A stretch of DNA of 64,000 nucleotides from Streptomyces sp. WAC05374 (GTDB lineage: Bacteria > Actinomycetota > Actinomycetes > Streptomycetales > Streptomycetaceae), in the NCBI RefSeq assembly GCF_004353505.1, contig NZ_SMNQ01000016.1, positions 1 through 64,000 of the forward strand, read 5' to 3'. A program made the translations under genes and the position numbers. A model generated the notes under the pieces. The model was given only the letters and a program-made list of their open reading frames with translations, did no database searches and had not been told where the DNA came from. Within the stretch, counting starts at the first letter, position 1; each line of letters begins with the position of its first letter. Below, piece after piece: positions 42,329-52,274 of the stretch.

Positions 42329-42418
42329 ACGGCCATCTTCCAGCGGGCGGCGGGGCGCGTGGGGGCAATCCGGCCCCCCCCGCGCCCCGCCGTCACCCGC
42401 TGTGAGAACCGGCCGCCG

Positions 42419-42799
42419 TCAGAGCCGTCCGCCGGTGAGCCGGGACAGCGGCCCGCGCCGGCGCAGCCCGGCCCGGCGGCCGAGGGCGTACGAGGACGCC
42501 ACGACGGTCACCACACCGGCACCGGCCCCGGCGGCGATGGCCTTCCTGGCCTTCACCAGCGTCCAGGCCACGCCCGCCTTGCCCACGGTCTGCCCGGCCG
42601 CCGTGCTCACGGCCGACTGGACGGTCCTGGCCGCGGACCTGGCCTTCTCGCTGGTCGCCCCGCCGAGCCCGGCGAGGGCCTCCTTGCCGCCGCGTGCGGA
42701 CCGCGACGCGGACGACGCCGCGTCCTGCGCCCGCTCCTTGGTCGCGGTGCCGGCCCGCGAGGCGGTCTTGGTCGTCGAAGTCTTGTTCGTGTCAGCCAT
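42419..42799 (-). CDS. Ala/Thr-rich small membrane-associated protein
   Basis: 126 residues from ATG 42799. N-terminal half is hydrophilic and repeat-like (MADTNKTSTTKTASRAGTAT, KERAQDAASSASRSARGGKE), then a helical segment and one likely transmembrane span (KAIAAGAGAGVVTVVASSYALG, about 88-109) followed by a basic tail. It resembles the LEA/CsbD-like stress-associated or histone-H1-like low-complexity proteins of Streptomyces, without a definable family. Function unknown. Confidence 0.6.
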   Translation of the reverse strand: MADTNKTSTTKTASRAGTATKERAQDAASSASRSARGGKEALAGLGGATSEKARSAARTVQSAVSTAAGQTVGKAGVAWTLVKARKAIAAGAGAGVVTVVASSYALGRRAGLRRRGPLSRLTGGRL

Positions 42800-43107
42800 G
42801 GTGTGCGGGTAACCGCTGTACGCCGCGGCAAACTGACGGCAGCTCAACGCCGTGGCGGTCGCGACCGCGCCCGCGGCGCCGCTGGGGGCGAACACGGCGT
42901 CGCGGAACCCGCGTTATGCGCGATCACGGTGGTGAAGGCCGTGACGTTCCGACCGGTGATGAGGCCGATGCCGGCGGCGTGGCCGCCCCGTCCGTCCGCC
43001 CGAGGGGCGCCACCCGGGGTGCGGGGCGAGGGCGCTTGCGCCCGCGCGGGGCGCCGCCCCACACCACGGGTGGCTCCGGCACGTCGTGCGTTCCGTGGGT
43101 GCCGGGG
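42800..43107. other. 308-bp non-coding gap
   Basis: No convincing gene. A minus-strand open frame (43062-42844) encodes ITGRNVTAFTTVIAHN, faintly similar to the C-terminal segment of DJ-1/PfpI-type proteins, and may be a degraded fragment. The perfect dyad CCGGCAC (43076-43082) and GTGCCGG (43099-43105) just after the protease stop is the likely terminator of the protease gene. Confidence 0.4.
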
Positions 43108-44148
43108 TCAGTACACGGCCACGCCGTAGGCGCTCAGGGCCTCACGCACCGGCTGGTGGATCGCCGAGCCGTTGGTGCCCGTGCAGCCGGAGCTGCCCGA
43201 GTGGATGCCGAGGGCGACCGAGCCGGCGAAGTGGGCGCCGCCGCTGTCGCCGCCGGCCGAGCACGCGGTCGTACGGACCATGCCGTAGACCGGGCCGTCG
43301 CTGTAGTTGACGGTGACGTTCACGGCGGTGACCGTGCCGCTGGTCACCTTGGTGGTGGAGCCGCTCTTGCGGATGGCCTGGCCGACCACGGCGTCGGCGG
43401 CGGAGGAGATGTCCTGGAAGCCGCCGTTGTAGAGGTTGACGCTGCCGGGGGTGTTCGCCGTGTTGGTGTAGCGGACGAGCCCGTAGTCGTTGGTCGGGAA
43501 GCTGGTGCCCTCCCGTACGCCGATCTGCGCGCCGCCCGATGTCGCGGACCAGCTCGTGGCGGCGTTGGTGCAGTGACCGGCGGTCAGGAAGTACCGGGTG
43601 GTGCCCTTCTGGACGTTGAAGGCGGCCGAGCAGCGGTAGCCGCCGCCGTGGATGGCGTCGCCGCCCGCCACCTCGCGCGTGAAGGTGCCCGGTACGCGGC
43701 TGATCCGCACCGCTCCGTCGAGCGAGGCCGCGACCTTGCGCAGCCGGGCCATGTCACGGGCGGAGACGGAGGAGTCGGCCTCGACGGCGATCTGGTTGGT
43801 GCGCGGATCCAGGCCCCAGGAGGTGCCGGGGATCTTGGCGCGGGCCTCCAGTGCGGCCATGGCGGCGCCCAGTTGGGCGGCGCTCCGCTCGACGATCCGC
43901 GGTGTGGCACCGGCGGCGCGGGCGCGTTCGGCGGCGGCTTCGGAGGTGACGGTGACGATCAGCTCGCCGTTCTCCACGTACGTCCCGGCGCTGTCGGCGC
44001 CGAGCCGGCGCTCGACGGCGGAGTCGAGGGCGTGGAGGCCGGCGGGGTCGGCCGCTCCGGCGGGGGTGGCGCCTAAGCCGAGCGTGCCGAGTGTGCTGAG
44101 GACGAGAGCGGTGGACAGGGTGATGCGCGCACGGGTGGTGCGTCTCAT
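43108..44148 (-). CDS. Secreted serine protease, streptogrisin/alpha-lytic type (S1)
   Basis: 346 residues from ATG 44148 with AAGGAGA 7-12 bp upstream. Sec signal (RITLSTALVLSTLGTLGLGA, cleavage after AGA), a prosegment of ~120 residues containing GTYVENGELIVTVTSEAAAE and SWGLDPRTNQIAVEADSSV, and the mature domain from about IHGGGYRCSAAFNV. The triad is His in FLTAGHCTN, Asp in PTNDYGLVRY and Ser in CSAGGDSGGAHF. Three disulfide-type Cys pairs fit streptogrisins. The pro-domain is needed for folding. Extracellular proteolysis is the likely role, consistent with the glycan-degrading enzymes elsewhere in the window. Confidence 0.93.
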   Translation of the reverse strand: MRRTTRARITLSTALVLSTLGTLGLGATPAGAADPAGLHALDSAVERRLGADSAGTYVENGELIVTVTSEAAAERARAAGATPRIVERSAAQLGAAMAALEARAKIPGTSWGLDPRTNQIAVEADSSVSARDMARLRKVAASLDGAVRISRVPGTFTREVAGGDAIHGGGYRCSAAFNVQKGTTRYFLTAGHCTNAATSWSATSGGAQIGVREGTSFPTNDYGLVRYTNTANTPGSVNLYNGGFQDISSAADAVVGQAIRKSGSTTKVTSGTVTAVNVTVNYSDGPVYGMVRTTACSAGGDSGGAHFAGSVALGIHSGSSGCTGTNGSAIHQPVREALSAYGVAVY

Positions 44149-44233
44149 CCCGGGTCTCCTTCGTCATGCGGCGGGTGGGGTACTCGGGAATTTGACATGT
44201 CCACCACATGAGCACAAGACCGCGCACACGAAA

Positions 44234-44272
44234 ACCGCCCCCGTCCGGCGTGGGGGCCAGGACGGGGGCGGT
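44234..44272 (-). terminator. Terminator downstream of pruA
   Basis: ACCGCCCCCGTCC (44234-44246) pairs with GGACGGGGGCGGT (44260-44272), and the minus strand continues TTTTCGTG, so it ends the putB-pruA transcript. Confidence 0.85.
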
Positions 44273-44287
44273 GCTAGGGGACGGGCG

Positions 44288-45919
44288 TCAGCCCATGTGC
44301 GGGTACGTGTAGTCCGTCGGCGGGACCAGCGTCTCCTTGATGGCGCGGGTCAGCGTCCAGCGCATCAGGTTCTGCGGCGCGCCCGCCTTGTCGTTCGTAC
44401 CGGAGGCGCGGCCACCGCCGAAGGGCTGCTGGCCGACGACGGCACCGGTCGACTTGTCGTTGATGTAGAAGTTGCCCGCGGCGTACCGCAGCTTCTCCAT
44501 CGTGTACGCCGCCGCCGCACGGTCGTTCGCGATGACCGAACCGGTCAGGGCGTAGGCCGACACCGACTCCATCTGCTCCAGCATGGCGTCGTAGTTCTCG
44601 TCCTCGTAGACGTGGACCGCGAGGAACGGACCGAAGTACTCGGTGGTGAAGACCTCGTTCTCCGGGTCCGTGCACTCGACGACCGTCGGGCGGACGAACC
44701 AGCCGACCGAGTCGTCGTAGGTGCCACCCGCGACGATCGTGCAGGTGGGGTCCTCCTTGGCCCGGTCGATGGCGGCCTTGTTCTTGGCGAAGGCCCGCTC
44801 GTCGATGACGGCGCCGATGAAGTTCGTCAGGTCGGTGACGTCACCCATCCGGATGCCGTCGACCTCCGCCGCGAACTCCTCCTTGAAGCCGGAGTTCCAG
44901 ATCGAGGCCGGGATGTACGCGCGCGAGGTCGCCGAGCACTTCTGGCCCTGGAACTCGAAGGCACCACGGGTCAGCGCGGTCTTCAGGATCGCGCGGTCGG
45001 CGCTCGGGTGGGCGACGACGAAGTCCTTGCCGCCCGTCTCACCGACGATGCGCGGGTAGGAGCGGTAGTTCTCGATGTTGTTGCCGACCGTCTTCCACAG
45101 GTGCTGGAAGGTCTTGGTCGAGCCGGTGAAGTGGATGCCGGCGAGCATCGGGTGGTTCAGGGCCACCTCGGAGACGGCGATGCCGTCGCCCGTCACCAGG
45201 TTGATGACGCCCTTGGGCAGGCCCGCCTCCTCCAGCAGCTCCATGAGCAGCACGGCGGCGTGGGTCTGCGTCGGGGACGGCTTCCAGACCACCACGTTGC
45301 CCATCAGCGCCGGGGCGGTGGGCAGGTTGCCCGCGATGGCGGTGAAGTTGAAGGGCGTGATCGCGTAGACGAAGCCCTCCAGCGGGCGGTGGTCGAGGCG
45401 GTTCCACACACCCGGGGAGTTGGCCGGCGGCTGCTCGGCGAGCAGGTCGCGGGCGTACTTGACGTTGAAGCGCCAGAAGTCGACGAGCTCGCAGGGCGTG
45501 TCGATCTCGGCCTGCTGGACCGTCTTCGACTGGCCGAGCATGGTCGAGGCGGCCATGGTCTCGCGCCAGGGGCCGGCGAGCAGCTCGGCGGCGCGCAGGA
45601 TGATCGCCGCGCGGTCGTCGAAGGACATGGCGCGCCACGCCGGGGCGGCGGCGAGGGCCGCGTCGATCGCGTCCTGGGCGTCCGCCTGCGTGGCGCCCGC
45701 GAAGGTGCCGAGCACCTTGGCGTGGTTGTGCGGCTGCACGACGTCCACGCGCTCACCGCCGCCCATCCGCTTGACGCCGCCGATGGTCATCGGCAGGTCG
45801 ATCGGGTTCTCGGCCAGCTCCTTGAGCTTCGCCTCGAGGCGGATACGCTCGGCCGAGCCGGGGGCGTAGGTGTGGACCGGCTCGTTGACCGGAGCGGGGA
45901 CCTGGGTCACAGCGTCCAT
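44288..45919 (-). CDS. pruA: L-glutamate gamma-semialdehyde (1-pyrroline-5-carboxylate) dehydrogenase
   Basis: 543 residues from ATG 45919. It oxidises glutamate semialdehyde to glutamate with NAD, the second step of proline catabolism. Aldehyde-dehydrogenase hallmarks: ITPFNFTAIAGNLPTAPALM, VVWKPSPTQTHAA, catalytic Glu in IVGETGGKDFVV and catalytic Cys in FEFQGQKCSATSRAY, then GNFYINDKSTGAVVGQQPFGG. N-terminal NEPVHTYAPGSAERIRLEAK is typical of the single-function actinobacterial enzyme. It follows putB by 16 bp; the two catalyse consecutive steps, so substrate channelling between separate subunits is likely. Confidence 0.95.
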   Translation of the reverse strand: MDAVTQVPAPVNEPVHTYAPGSAERIRLEAKLKELAENPIDLPMTIGGVKRMGGGERVDVVQPHNHAKVLGTFAGATQADAQDAIDAALAAAPAWRAMSFDDRAAIILRAAELLAGPWRETMAASTMLGQSKTVQQAEIDTPCELVDFWRFNVKYARDLLAEQPPANSPGVWNRLDHRPLEGFVYAITPFNFTAIAGNLPTAPALMGNVVVWKPSPTQTHAAVLLMELLEEAGLPKGVINLVTGDGIAVSEVALNHPMLAGIHFTGSTKTFQHLWKTVGNNIENYRSYPRIVGETGGKDFVVAHPSADRAILKTALTRGAFEFQGQKCSATSRAYIPASIWNSGFKEEFAAEVDGIRMGDVTDLTNFIGAVIDERAFAKNKAAIDRAKEDPTCTIVAGGTYDDSVGWFVRPTVVECTDPENEVFTTEYFGPFLAVHVYEDENYDAMLEQMESVSAYALTGSVIANDRAAAAYTMEKLRYAAGNFYINDKSTGAVVGQQPFGGGRASGTNDKAGAPQNLMRWTLTRAIKETLVPPTDYTYPHMG

Positions 45920-45935
45920 GAGTTCCGTAACTCCT

Positions 45936-46862
45936 TCAGTTCTTGGTGATCATCGAGCGGACGAAGAACAGCAGGTTGGCCGGCTTCTCCGCGAGGCGGC
46001 GCATGAAGTACCCGTACCAGTCGGTTCCGTACGCGGTGTAGACGCGCATCCGGTGCCCCTCGGCGGCGAGCCGCACGTGCTCGTCGCTGCGGATCCCGTA
46101 CAGCATCTGGAACTCGTACTCGTCCAGTTTGCGCCCGGCGCGGCGTGCGAGCTCCTGGGTGATGGCAATCAGCCGCGGATCGTGCGACCCGATCATCGGG
46201 TAGCCGTCGCCCTCCATCAGGATCTTGAGGATCCGGACGTACGCCTTGTCGATCTCCGCCTTGTCCTGGTACGCGACGGAGGCGGGCTCCTTGTAGGCCC
46301 CCTTCACGATCCGGACCCGGCTGCCGCCGGCGGCGAGGCGCCGGGCGTCCTCCTCGGTGCGGAAGAGGTACGCCTGGATGACGCAGCCGGTCTGCGGGAA
46401 GTCCTTCCGCAGCTCCTCGTGGATGGCGAACATCGAGTCGAGGGTGGTGTGGTCCTCCGCGTCCAGCGTGACCGTGGTGCCGATGGCGGCGGCCGCCTCG
46501 ACGACCGGGCGGACATTGGCGAGGGCCAGCTCGTGGCCGCCCTCCAGCGCCTGGCCGAACATGGACAGCTTGACCGACATCTCGGCCCTGGTCCCGAGGT
46601 CCAGGCTCTTGAGGTGGTCGATGAGCTCCAGGTAGGCGTCGCGCGCGGCGAACGCCTGCTCCCGGGTCGTGATGTCCTCGCCCACCACGTCCAGGGTGAC
46701 CTCCAGGCCCCTGGCCGTCGTGTCCCGGACGATCGGGACGACCTGCTCGACCGTCTCACCGGCGATGAACCGGCCGACGACCTGCTTGGTGCCCGGGGCG
46801 GCAGAGACGAAGCGGCGCATCTTGTCACTGCGCGACGCGGCAAGGATCACGGGACCCAGCAC
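45936..46862 (-). CDS. putB: Proline dehydrogenase
   Basis: 308 residues from GTG 46862 (GGAGG 7-11 bp upstream). FAD-dependent oxidation of proline to 1-pyrroline-5-carboxylate. Core motifs: GLEVTLDVVGEDITTREQAF, ALANVRPVVEAAAAIGTTVTLDAEDHTTLD, QAYLFRTEEDARRLAAGGSRVRIVKGAYKEP, and GSHDPRLIAI, YEFQMLYGIRSDEHVRL. C-terminal RRLAEKPANLLFFVRS is characteristic. Short monofunctional type, membrane-peripheral. First gene of putB-pruA; divergent from a PucR-type regulator, with a dyad in the intergenic region. Confidence 0.95.
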   Translation of the reverse strand: MLGPVILAASRSDKMRRFVSAAPGTKQVVGRFIAGETVEQVVPIVRDTTARGLEVTLDVVGEDITTREQAFAARDAYLELIDHLKSLDLGTRAEMSVKLSMFGQALEGGHELALANVRPVVEAAAAIGTTVTLDAEDHTTLDSMFAIHEELRKDFPQTGCVIQAYLFRTEEDARRLAAGGSRVRIVKGAYKEPASVAYQDKAEIDKAYVRILKILMEGDGYPMIGSHDPRLIAITQELARRAGRKLDEYEFQMLYGIRSDEHVRLAAEGHRMRVYTAYGTDWYGYFMRRLAEKPANLLFFVRSMITKN

Positions 46863-46995
46863 GGGGCACCTCCACGGAACACGGATTGAAGGGGGCCGAA
46901 ACGGAACGAATCCGTATCGGCACGGAGAACCACCGTGAAACCTAAGGATCGCTCCGATGCTCGGCCATCGACAGACGTCACGCATCCGTGCCCCG

Positions 46996-47010
46996 CATCT
47001 CATACAGATG
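46996..47010. promoter_or_regulatory. CATCT-N5-AGATG dyad between putB and the PucR gene
   Basis: Perfect 5-bp arms around CATAC lie in the 173-bp divergent intergenic region, 26 bp before the regulator start. It is a candidate operator for the PucR-like regulator that probably controls proline use. Confidence 0.4.
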
Positions 47011-47035
47011 TCTGAGCGGGTGGCAGAATGTCCGG

Positions 47036-48310
47036 GTGAAGGGCGATTACCAAGACCTGGTCGACGAGATCTCGGCGCTGCTGGGCGCCCCCGCGACGCT
47101 GGAGAACCGCGATTTCGGGCTGATCGCCTTCGGCGCCCACGACAGCGACGACGACACCGCCATGGACCCGGTCCGGACCCGGTCGATCCTCACCCGCAAG
47201 TCCACCCCCGCCGTGCGCGCCTGGTTCGAGGGCTTCGGCATCACCCGCGCGACCGGCCCGGTGCGCATTCCCGCCGCCCCGGACGCGGGCGTCTTCCGGG
47301 ACCGGATCTGCCTCCCGGTCCGCCACCGGGGCGTGGTGCTGGGGTACGTGTGGCTCCTCGACGCCGACCCGGGGCCTTCGCCCGACCGGCTGACGGCGGC
47401 CATGGAGGTGGCCGGGCGGATCGGGGCGCTCCTCGCGGACGAGGAACGGGCGGACGCGGACCTCTCGCGCGAGCTGCGGGCGGTGCTGACGGCGGAGCGG
47501 GGCTGGCAGTACGACATGGCGGTCACCGCACTGCGCACGGCGCTCGGCCCCGACGCGGACGGCCTGCACGCCCTGCTCTGCGTCGCCCCCTGGCCGGCCC
47601 CCGGCACCCCCTCCGTGCGCACCGCCCCGGGCGCCGCGGCCCTGTGCACGGTGCCGTGGCCGGGGCGGGCGGAGGCACCCGGGCGGGCGGAGCCGGGCCG
47701 GGACGCCCCCGGGCCGGACGCGGGCACCCAGGGCCTCGCCGCCCTGGTCCGGCTCCGCTCGGCCGACTCCCCGGCACCCGCGCTCACCGCGGCCGCCCGC
47801 CTGCGCGACACCGCGACCGGCACGCCGGCCCCGGCCGCCGGGGCGACGCCCACGGCCGCGTGGCCCACCCGCGGCGGGGCCGCGGGGAGCGCCGGACACG
47901 GTGTCGTCGTCGGGGTGGCCGACCCGCGGCGGGGCCTGGGCGACCTCGGAGAGGCCTGGCGGGAGGCGACGGCCGCCGCCCGCGCGGCCATGGCCCAGCC
48001 ACGGCTCGGCCCGCTGGCACCGTGGGCGTCGATCGGGCCGTACCGCCTGCTGACGGCGCTCCCGGCCGCCCCGGCCCACGACCGGGCGGTGCGCGCCCTG
48101 CTCGCCCCCGCCCACGCGGAACTGGCCCGCACCGCCGAGGTGTTCCTCGACCACGCGGGGCAGGCGGGCCGCACGGCCGCTGCGCTGGGCATCCACCGGC
48201 AGACGCTCTACTACCGGCTCTCCCGCGTCGAGCAGCTCACCGGCCTGGACCTCGACGAGGGCGAGGACCGCCTCCTGCTCCACATGGCCCTCAAGGCGGC
48301 CCGGCTGTGA
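47036..48310 (+). CDS. PucR-family transcriptional regulator of proline catabolism
   Basis: 424 residues from GTG 47036 (an ATG 48 bp upstream is also possible). N-terminal sensor region (VKGDYQDLVDEISALLGAPA, DRICLPVRHRGVVLGYVWLL) is GAF-like, the middle is a low-complexity Ala/Pro-rich stretch (~195-300), and the C-terminal helix-turn-helix (GQAGRTAAALGIHRQTLYYRLSRVEQLTGL) is the PucR DNA-binding domain. Divergent position opposite putB matches the known arrangement in which a PucR regulator activates proline dehydrogenase genes in response to proline. The low-complexity middle is variable in this class. Confidence 0.88.
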   Translation: MKGDYQDLVDEISALLGAPATLENRDFGLIAFGAHDSDDDTAMDPVRTRSILTRKSTPAVRAWFEGFGITRATGPVRIPAAPDAGVFRDRICLPVRHRGVVLGYVWLLDADPGPSPDRLTAAMEVAGRIGALLADEERADADLSRELRAVLTAERGWQYDMAVTALRTALGPDADGLHALLCVAPWPAPGTPSVRTAPGAAALCTVPWPGRAEAPGRAEPGRDAPGPDAGTQGLAALVRLRSADSPAPALTAAARLRDTATGTPAPAAGATPTAAWPTRGGAAGSAGHGVVVGVADPRRGLGDLGEAWREATAAARAAMAQPRLGPLAPWASIGPYRLLTALPAAPAHDRAVRALLAPAHAELARTAEVFLDHAGQAGRTAAALGIHRQTLYYRLSRVEQLTGLDLDEGEDRLLLHMALKAARL

Positions 48311-48789
48311 CCCGCCCGATCACCGTGCAGTGGGTGCACACCGTGTGGACCAAGGACTCGCGCGGCGGCGAGGCGGCCGCCCGGCGCCATGCCCTGCCCG
48401 TGGGTTTCCCCCTGCCGGGTGACGCCGATGGGCCGTTCTGCCACTACGTACGGATGGACGAGTGGCGGGACTTCGCCCCCGAGGCGGTGATCCGGCCGCT
48501 GGGCGACGCCCCCGTCCGGCTGCTGGAACGGGACGGGAAGCTGTCCGTCCTCCCCCGCGTGAACCCCCTGTACGGTCTGCCGCCCCGGAAGCGCCGGCCG
48601 CCCGCCGTACGGCTGGCCCCGGGCGAGTGGCTGCGCTGGCAGCTCAACTACCGCTTCAGCTCGGCGCTGGGCATCAGGGGCTGGACGTACTGGCTGGACA
48701 CCTTCAACGTCGCCTACGGCCCCGTGCGCCCCGGCGTCTTCCTCGGCGAGCCGTCCCGTCTCATGGACGAGACCGGCCCGGTGCGCTGA
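48307..48789 (+). CDS. Uncharacterised 160-residue protein
   Basis: 160 residues from GTG 48307, overlapping the stop of the PucR gene (GTGA). It begins VTRPITVQWVHTVWTKDSRG and contains LAPGEWLRWQLNYRFSSALG and GWTYWLDTFNVAYGPV, aromatic-rich with no recognised motif. Translational coupling to the regulator suggests a shared role or simply cotranscription. Its stop lies inside a 13-bp perfect terminator stem. Function unknown. Confidence 0.75.
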   Translation: MTRPITVQWVHTVWTKDSRGGEAAARRHALPVGFPLPGDADGPFCHYVRMDEWRDFAPEAVIRPLGDAPVRLLERDGKLSVLPRVNPLYGLPPRKRRPPAVRLAPGEWLRWQLNYRFSSALGIRGWTYWLDTFNVAYGPVRPGVFLGEPSRLMDETGPVR

Positions 48790-48802
48790 CGCACCGGGCC
48801 GG
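48773..48802. terminator. Perfect bidirectional terminator between the PucR-linked gene and serA
   Basis: CCGGCCCGGTGCG (48773-48785), loop CTGA, CGCACCGGGCCGG (48790-48802): a perfect 13-bp stem that includes the TGA stop of the plus-strand gene. It lies 21 bp before the serA stop (48824) on the opposite strand and can end both. Confidence 0.8.
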
Positions 48803-48823
48803 TCTGGCGATGATCGTACGAGG

Positions 48824-50413
48824 TCAGGCGAGGTTCACCGACCGCGCCGACGTCGCGCCGATCTCCTCGGCGACCTCCGTCAGCACGTGCGGCGGGACCG
48901 TGTCGTCGACGGTGAGGACCGCGAGCGCCTCGCCGCCCTCCGCCGCACGGGCGACCTGCATGCCCGCGATGTTGAGGCCCGCCTCGCCCAGGATGCGGCC
49001 GACGGTGCCGACGACGCCGGGACGGTCCTCGTAGCGCAGGACGACCATGTGGTCGGCGAGCGCCAGGTCCACGTCGTAGTCACCCACGGCGACGATCTTC
49101 TCGAGGTGCTTGGGGCCGGCCAGTGTGCCGGAGACCGCCACCTCCTCGCCGCCCGAGAGGGTGCCGCGCACGGTCACCACGTTGCGGTGGTCGGGGGACT
49201 CGCTCGACGTGGTCAGCCGGACCTCGACGCCGCGCTCCTGCGCGAACAGCGGCGCGTTCACGTACGACACCGTCTCGTCGACGACGTCCTCGAAGACGCC
49301 CTTCAGCGCGGACAGCTCCAGCACCTTGACGTCGTGCTGGGTGATCTCGCCGTACACCTCGACGTCCAGCCGGACCGCGACCTCGCCCGCCAGTGCGGTG
49401 AAGATCCGGCCCAGGTGCTCGGCGAGCGGCAGACCCGGCTTGACGTCCTCGGCGATGACACCGCCCTGGACGTTGACCGCGTCCGGGACCAGCTCACCGG
49501 CGAGCGCGAGGCGCACCGAGCGGGCGACCGCGATACCGGCCTTCTCCTGCGCCTCGTCCGTGGAGGCGCCGAGGTGCGGGGTGCAGACGACCTGGTCGAG
49601 CTCGAACAGCGGGGAGTCGGTGCAGGGCTCCTTCGCGTACACGTCGAGGCCCGCGCCGGCGACCCGGCCCTCCTTGAGCGCCGAGTACAGCGCCGCCTCG
49701 TCGACGATCCCGCCACGCGCGGCGTTGACGATCCGGACGGTCGGCTTCACCTTGTGCAGCGCCTCGTCGCCGATCAGGCCGAGCGTCTCGGGGGTCTTCG
49801 GCAGGTGGACGGTGATGAAGTCGGAGACCTCCAGCAGCTCGTCCAGGGTCAGCAGCTTGACACCCATCTGGGCGGCGCGCGCCGGCTGCACGTAGGGGTC
49901 GTACGCGACGACCTTCATGCCGAAGGCCGACATGCGCTGCGCGACCAGGACACCGATGCGGCCGAGGCCGACGACGCCGAGGGTCTTCTCGCTGAGCTCG
50001 ACGCCCGTGTACTTGCTGCGCTTCCACTCGCCGTTCTTCAGGGCGGTGTTCGCCTGCGGGATGTTGCGCGCGGTGGCGATCAGCAGGCCGCACGCGAGCT
50101 CGGCGGCGGTGACGATGTTGGAGGTCGGCGCGTTGACGACCATGACGCCGGCCTTGGTGGCGGCGGCGACGTCCACGTTGTCCAGGCCCACGCCCGCGCG
50201 GGCGACGACCCTCAGCTTGGTGGCGGCGGCGATGGCCTCGGCGTCCACCTTGGTGGCGGAGCGCACCAGGATGGCGTCGACGTCCACGATGGCGGGCAGC
50301 AGTTCGGCTCGGTCGGCGCCGTTGCAGTGCCGGATCTCGAAGTCGGGGCCGAGCGCGTCCACCGTGGCGGGCGACAGCTCTTCAGCGATCAGTACGACGG
50401 GTTTCGAGCTCAC
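48824..50413 (-). CDS. serA: D-3-phosphoglycerate dehydrogenase
   Basis: 529 residues from GTG 50413 (GAGGA 7-11 bp upstream). First step of serine synthesis, NAD-dependent oxidation of 3-phosphoglycerate. Dinucleotide motif VGLGRIGVLVAQRMSAFG, catalytic Arg in VNAARGGIVDE, Glu in DVYAKEP and His in CTPHLGASTDEAQ. The long C-terminal extension (~315-529) has the intervening domain found in actinobacterial enzymes and a final ACT domain (HMVVLRYEDRPGVVGTVGRI) for serine feedback. Preceded by a 238-bp gap shared with the ilvC terminator. Confidence 0.95.
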   Translation of the reverse strand: MSSKPVVLIAEELSPATVDALGPDFEIRHCNGADRAELLPAIVDVDAILVRSATKVDAEAIAAATKLRVVARAGVGLDNVDVAAATKAGVMVVNAPTSNIVTAAELACGLLIATARNIPQANTALKNGEWKRSKYTGVELSEKTLGVVGLGRIGVLVAQRMSAFGMKVVAYDPYVQPARAAQMGVKLLTLDELLEVSDFITVHLPKTPETLGLIGDEALHKVKPTVRIVNAARGGIVDEAALYSALKEGRVAGAGLDVYAKEPCTDSPLFELDQVVCTPHLGASTDEAQEKAGIAVARSVRLALAGELVPDAVNVQGGVIAEDVKPGLPLAEHLGRIFTALAGEVAVRLDVEVYGEITQHDVKVLELSALKGVFEDVVDETVSYVNAPLFAQERGVEVRLTTSSESPDHRNVVTVRGTLSGGEEVAVSGTLAGPKHLEKIVAVGDYDVDLALADHMVVLRYEDRPGVVGTVGRILGEAGLNIAGMQVARAAEGGEALAVLTVDDTVPPHVLTEVAEEIGATSARSVNLA

Positions 50414-50610
50414 GTGGGTCCTCACAAGTCCAGTGCGGACGGCCGTCCCGACGGCCGCATGCGGTGGAGGGGGCTTGCCGCGTGGAAGACGCACGACGCT
50501 GTGGGCCTGACGCGTATGTGTTGAGAAGTGTAGTGGTGGTGGGTGCCATCTTTTCCGCCGTCGCGGAAGGATCACCCATCCGTGGTTGGACAGTCGGTCC
50601 AATGAAGAGG

Positions 50611-50641
50611 GGCGGGCCCGGACACCTCGTCCGGACCCGCC
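50611..50641. terminator. Terminator downstream of ilvC
   Basis: GGCGGGCCCGGAC (50611-50623) pairs with GTCCGGACCCGCC (50629-50641) apart from one G-U; the minus strand continues CCCCTCTTCATT. It ends the ilvBNC operon 11 bp after the ilvC stop. The rest of the 238-bp gap to serA holds the serA promoter region, with no clear gene. Confidence 0.8.
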
Positions 50642-50651
50642 GCCGCGAGGC

Positions 50652-51653
<1,002 letters not shown>

Positions 51654-51728
51654 TGGGTCTTCTCCTTGGTGTGCTGGTGTTGCGTCCCACCGTACGGTGG
51701 GGAGGGATGTGGAAGTCGGGCGGTCTCG

Positions 51729-52253
51729 CTACGCGGAACGGTCGAGGGCGCGCAGGCTGCGGTCCGTGATGGACCGGGCGCCACGCCCTATGGCGATCGT
51801 GCCGGACTGGACCAGCTCCTTGATGCCGAACTGCTCCAGCATCTTCAGCATGGCGTCGAGCTTGTCACTCGAACCGGTGGCCTCGATGGTGACCGCCTCG
51901 GGCGAGACGTCCACGGTCTTGGCGCGGAAGAGCTGGACGATCTCGACGATCTGGGAGCGGGTCTCGTTGTCGGCGCGGACCTTCACCAGGACGAGCTCGC
52001 GCTGGATGGCGGCGCTGGGCTCGAGTTCGACGATCTTCAGGACGTTGACCAGCTTGTTGAGCTGCTTGGTCACCTGCTCCAGCGGCAGGTCCTCGACATT
52101 GACCACGATGGTGATGCGGGAGATGTCGGGGTGCTCGGTGACACCGACGGCGAGCGAGTCGATGTTGAAGCCGCGGCGGGAGAACAGGGCGGCGATCCGG
52201 GCGAGGATGCCGGGGGTGTTCTCCACCAGGACGGAGAGCGTGTGCTTGGACAT
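51729..52253 (-). CDS. ilvN: Acetolactate synthase small (regulatory) subunit
   Basis: 174 residues from ATG 52253. N-terminal ACT domain (SKHTLSVLVENTPGILARIAALFSRRGFNIDS) gives valine feedback, and the C-terminal part (SRSQIVEIVQLFRAKTVDV) is typical of the regulatory subunit. It associates with IlvB. The start follows the ilvB stop by 21 bp and upstream context is weak (GAG-rich), implying coupling to ilvB translation. Confidence 0.95.
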   Translation of the reverse strand: MSKHTLSVLVENTPGILARIAALFSRRGFNIDSLAVGVTEHPDISRITIVVNVEDLPLEQVTKQLNKLVNVLKIVELEPSAAIQRELVLVKVRADNETRSQIVEIVQLFRAKTVDVSPEAVTIEATGSSDKLDAMLKMLEQFGIKELVQSGTIAIGRGARSITDRSLRALDRSA

Positions 52254-52274
52254 GGTTCTTGACTCAGCTCTCTC

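Noticed and set aside
42844..43062. Possible DJ-1/PfpI C-terminal remnant (ITGRNVTAF)
   Set aside because: Too short and the similarity is weak; kept only as a comment in the gap annotation.
50382..50579. Minus-strand frame of 65 codons in the serA leader
   Set aside because: Overlaps the serA start, lacks a ribosome site and is not rich in serine codons, so a serine leader peptide is not supported.
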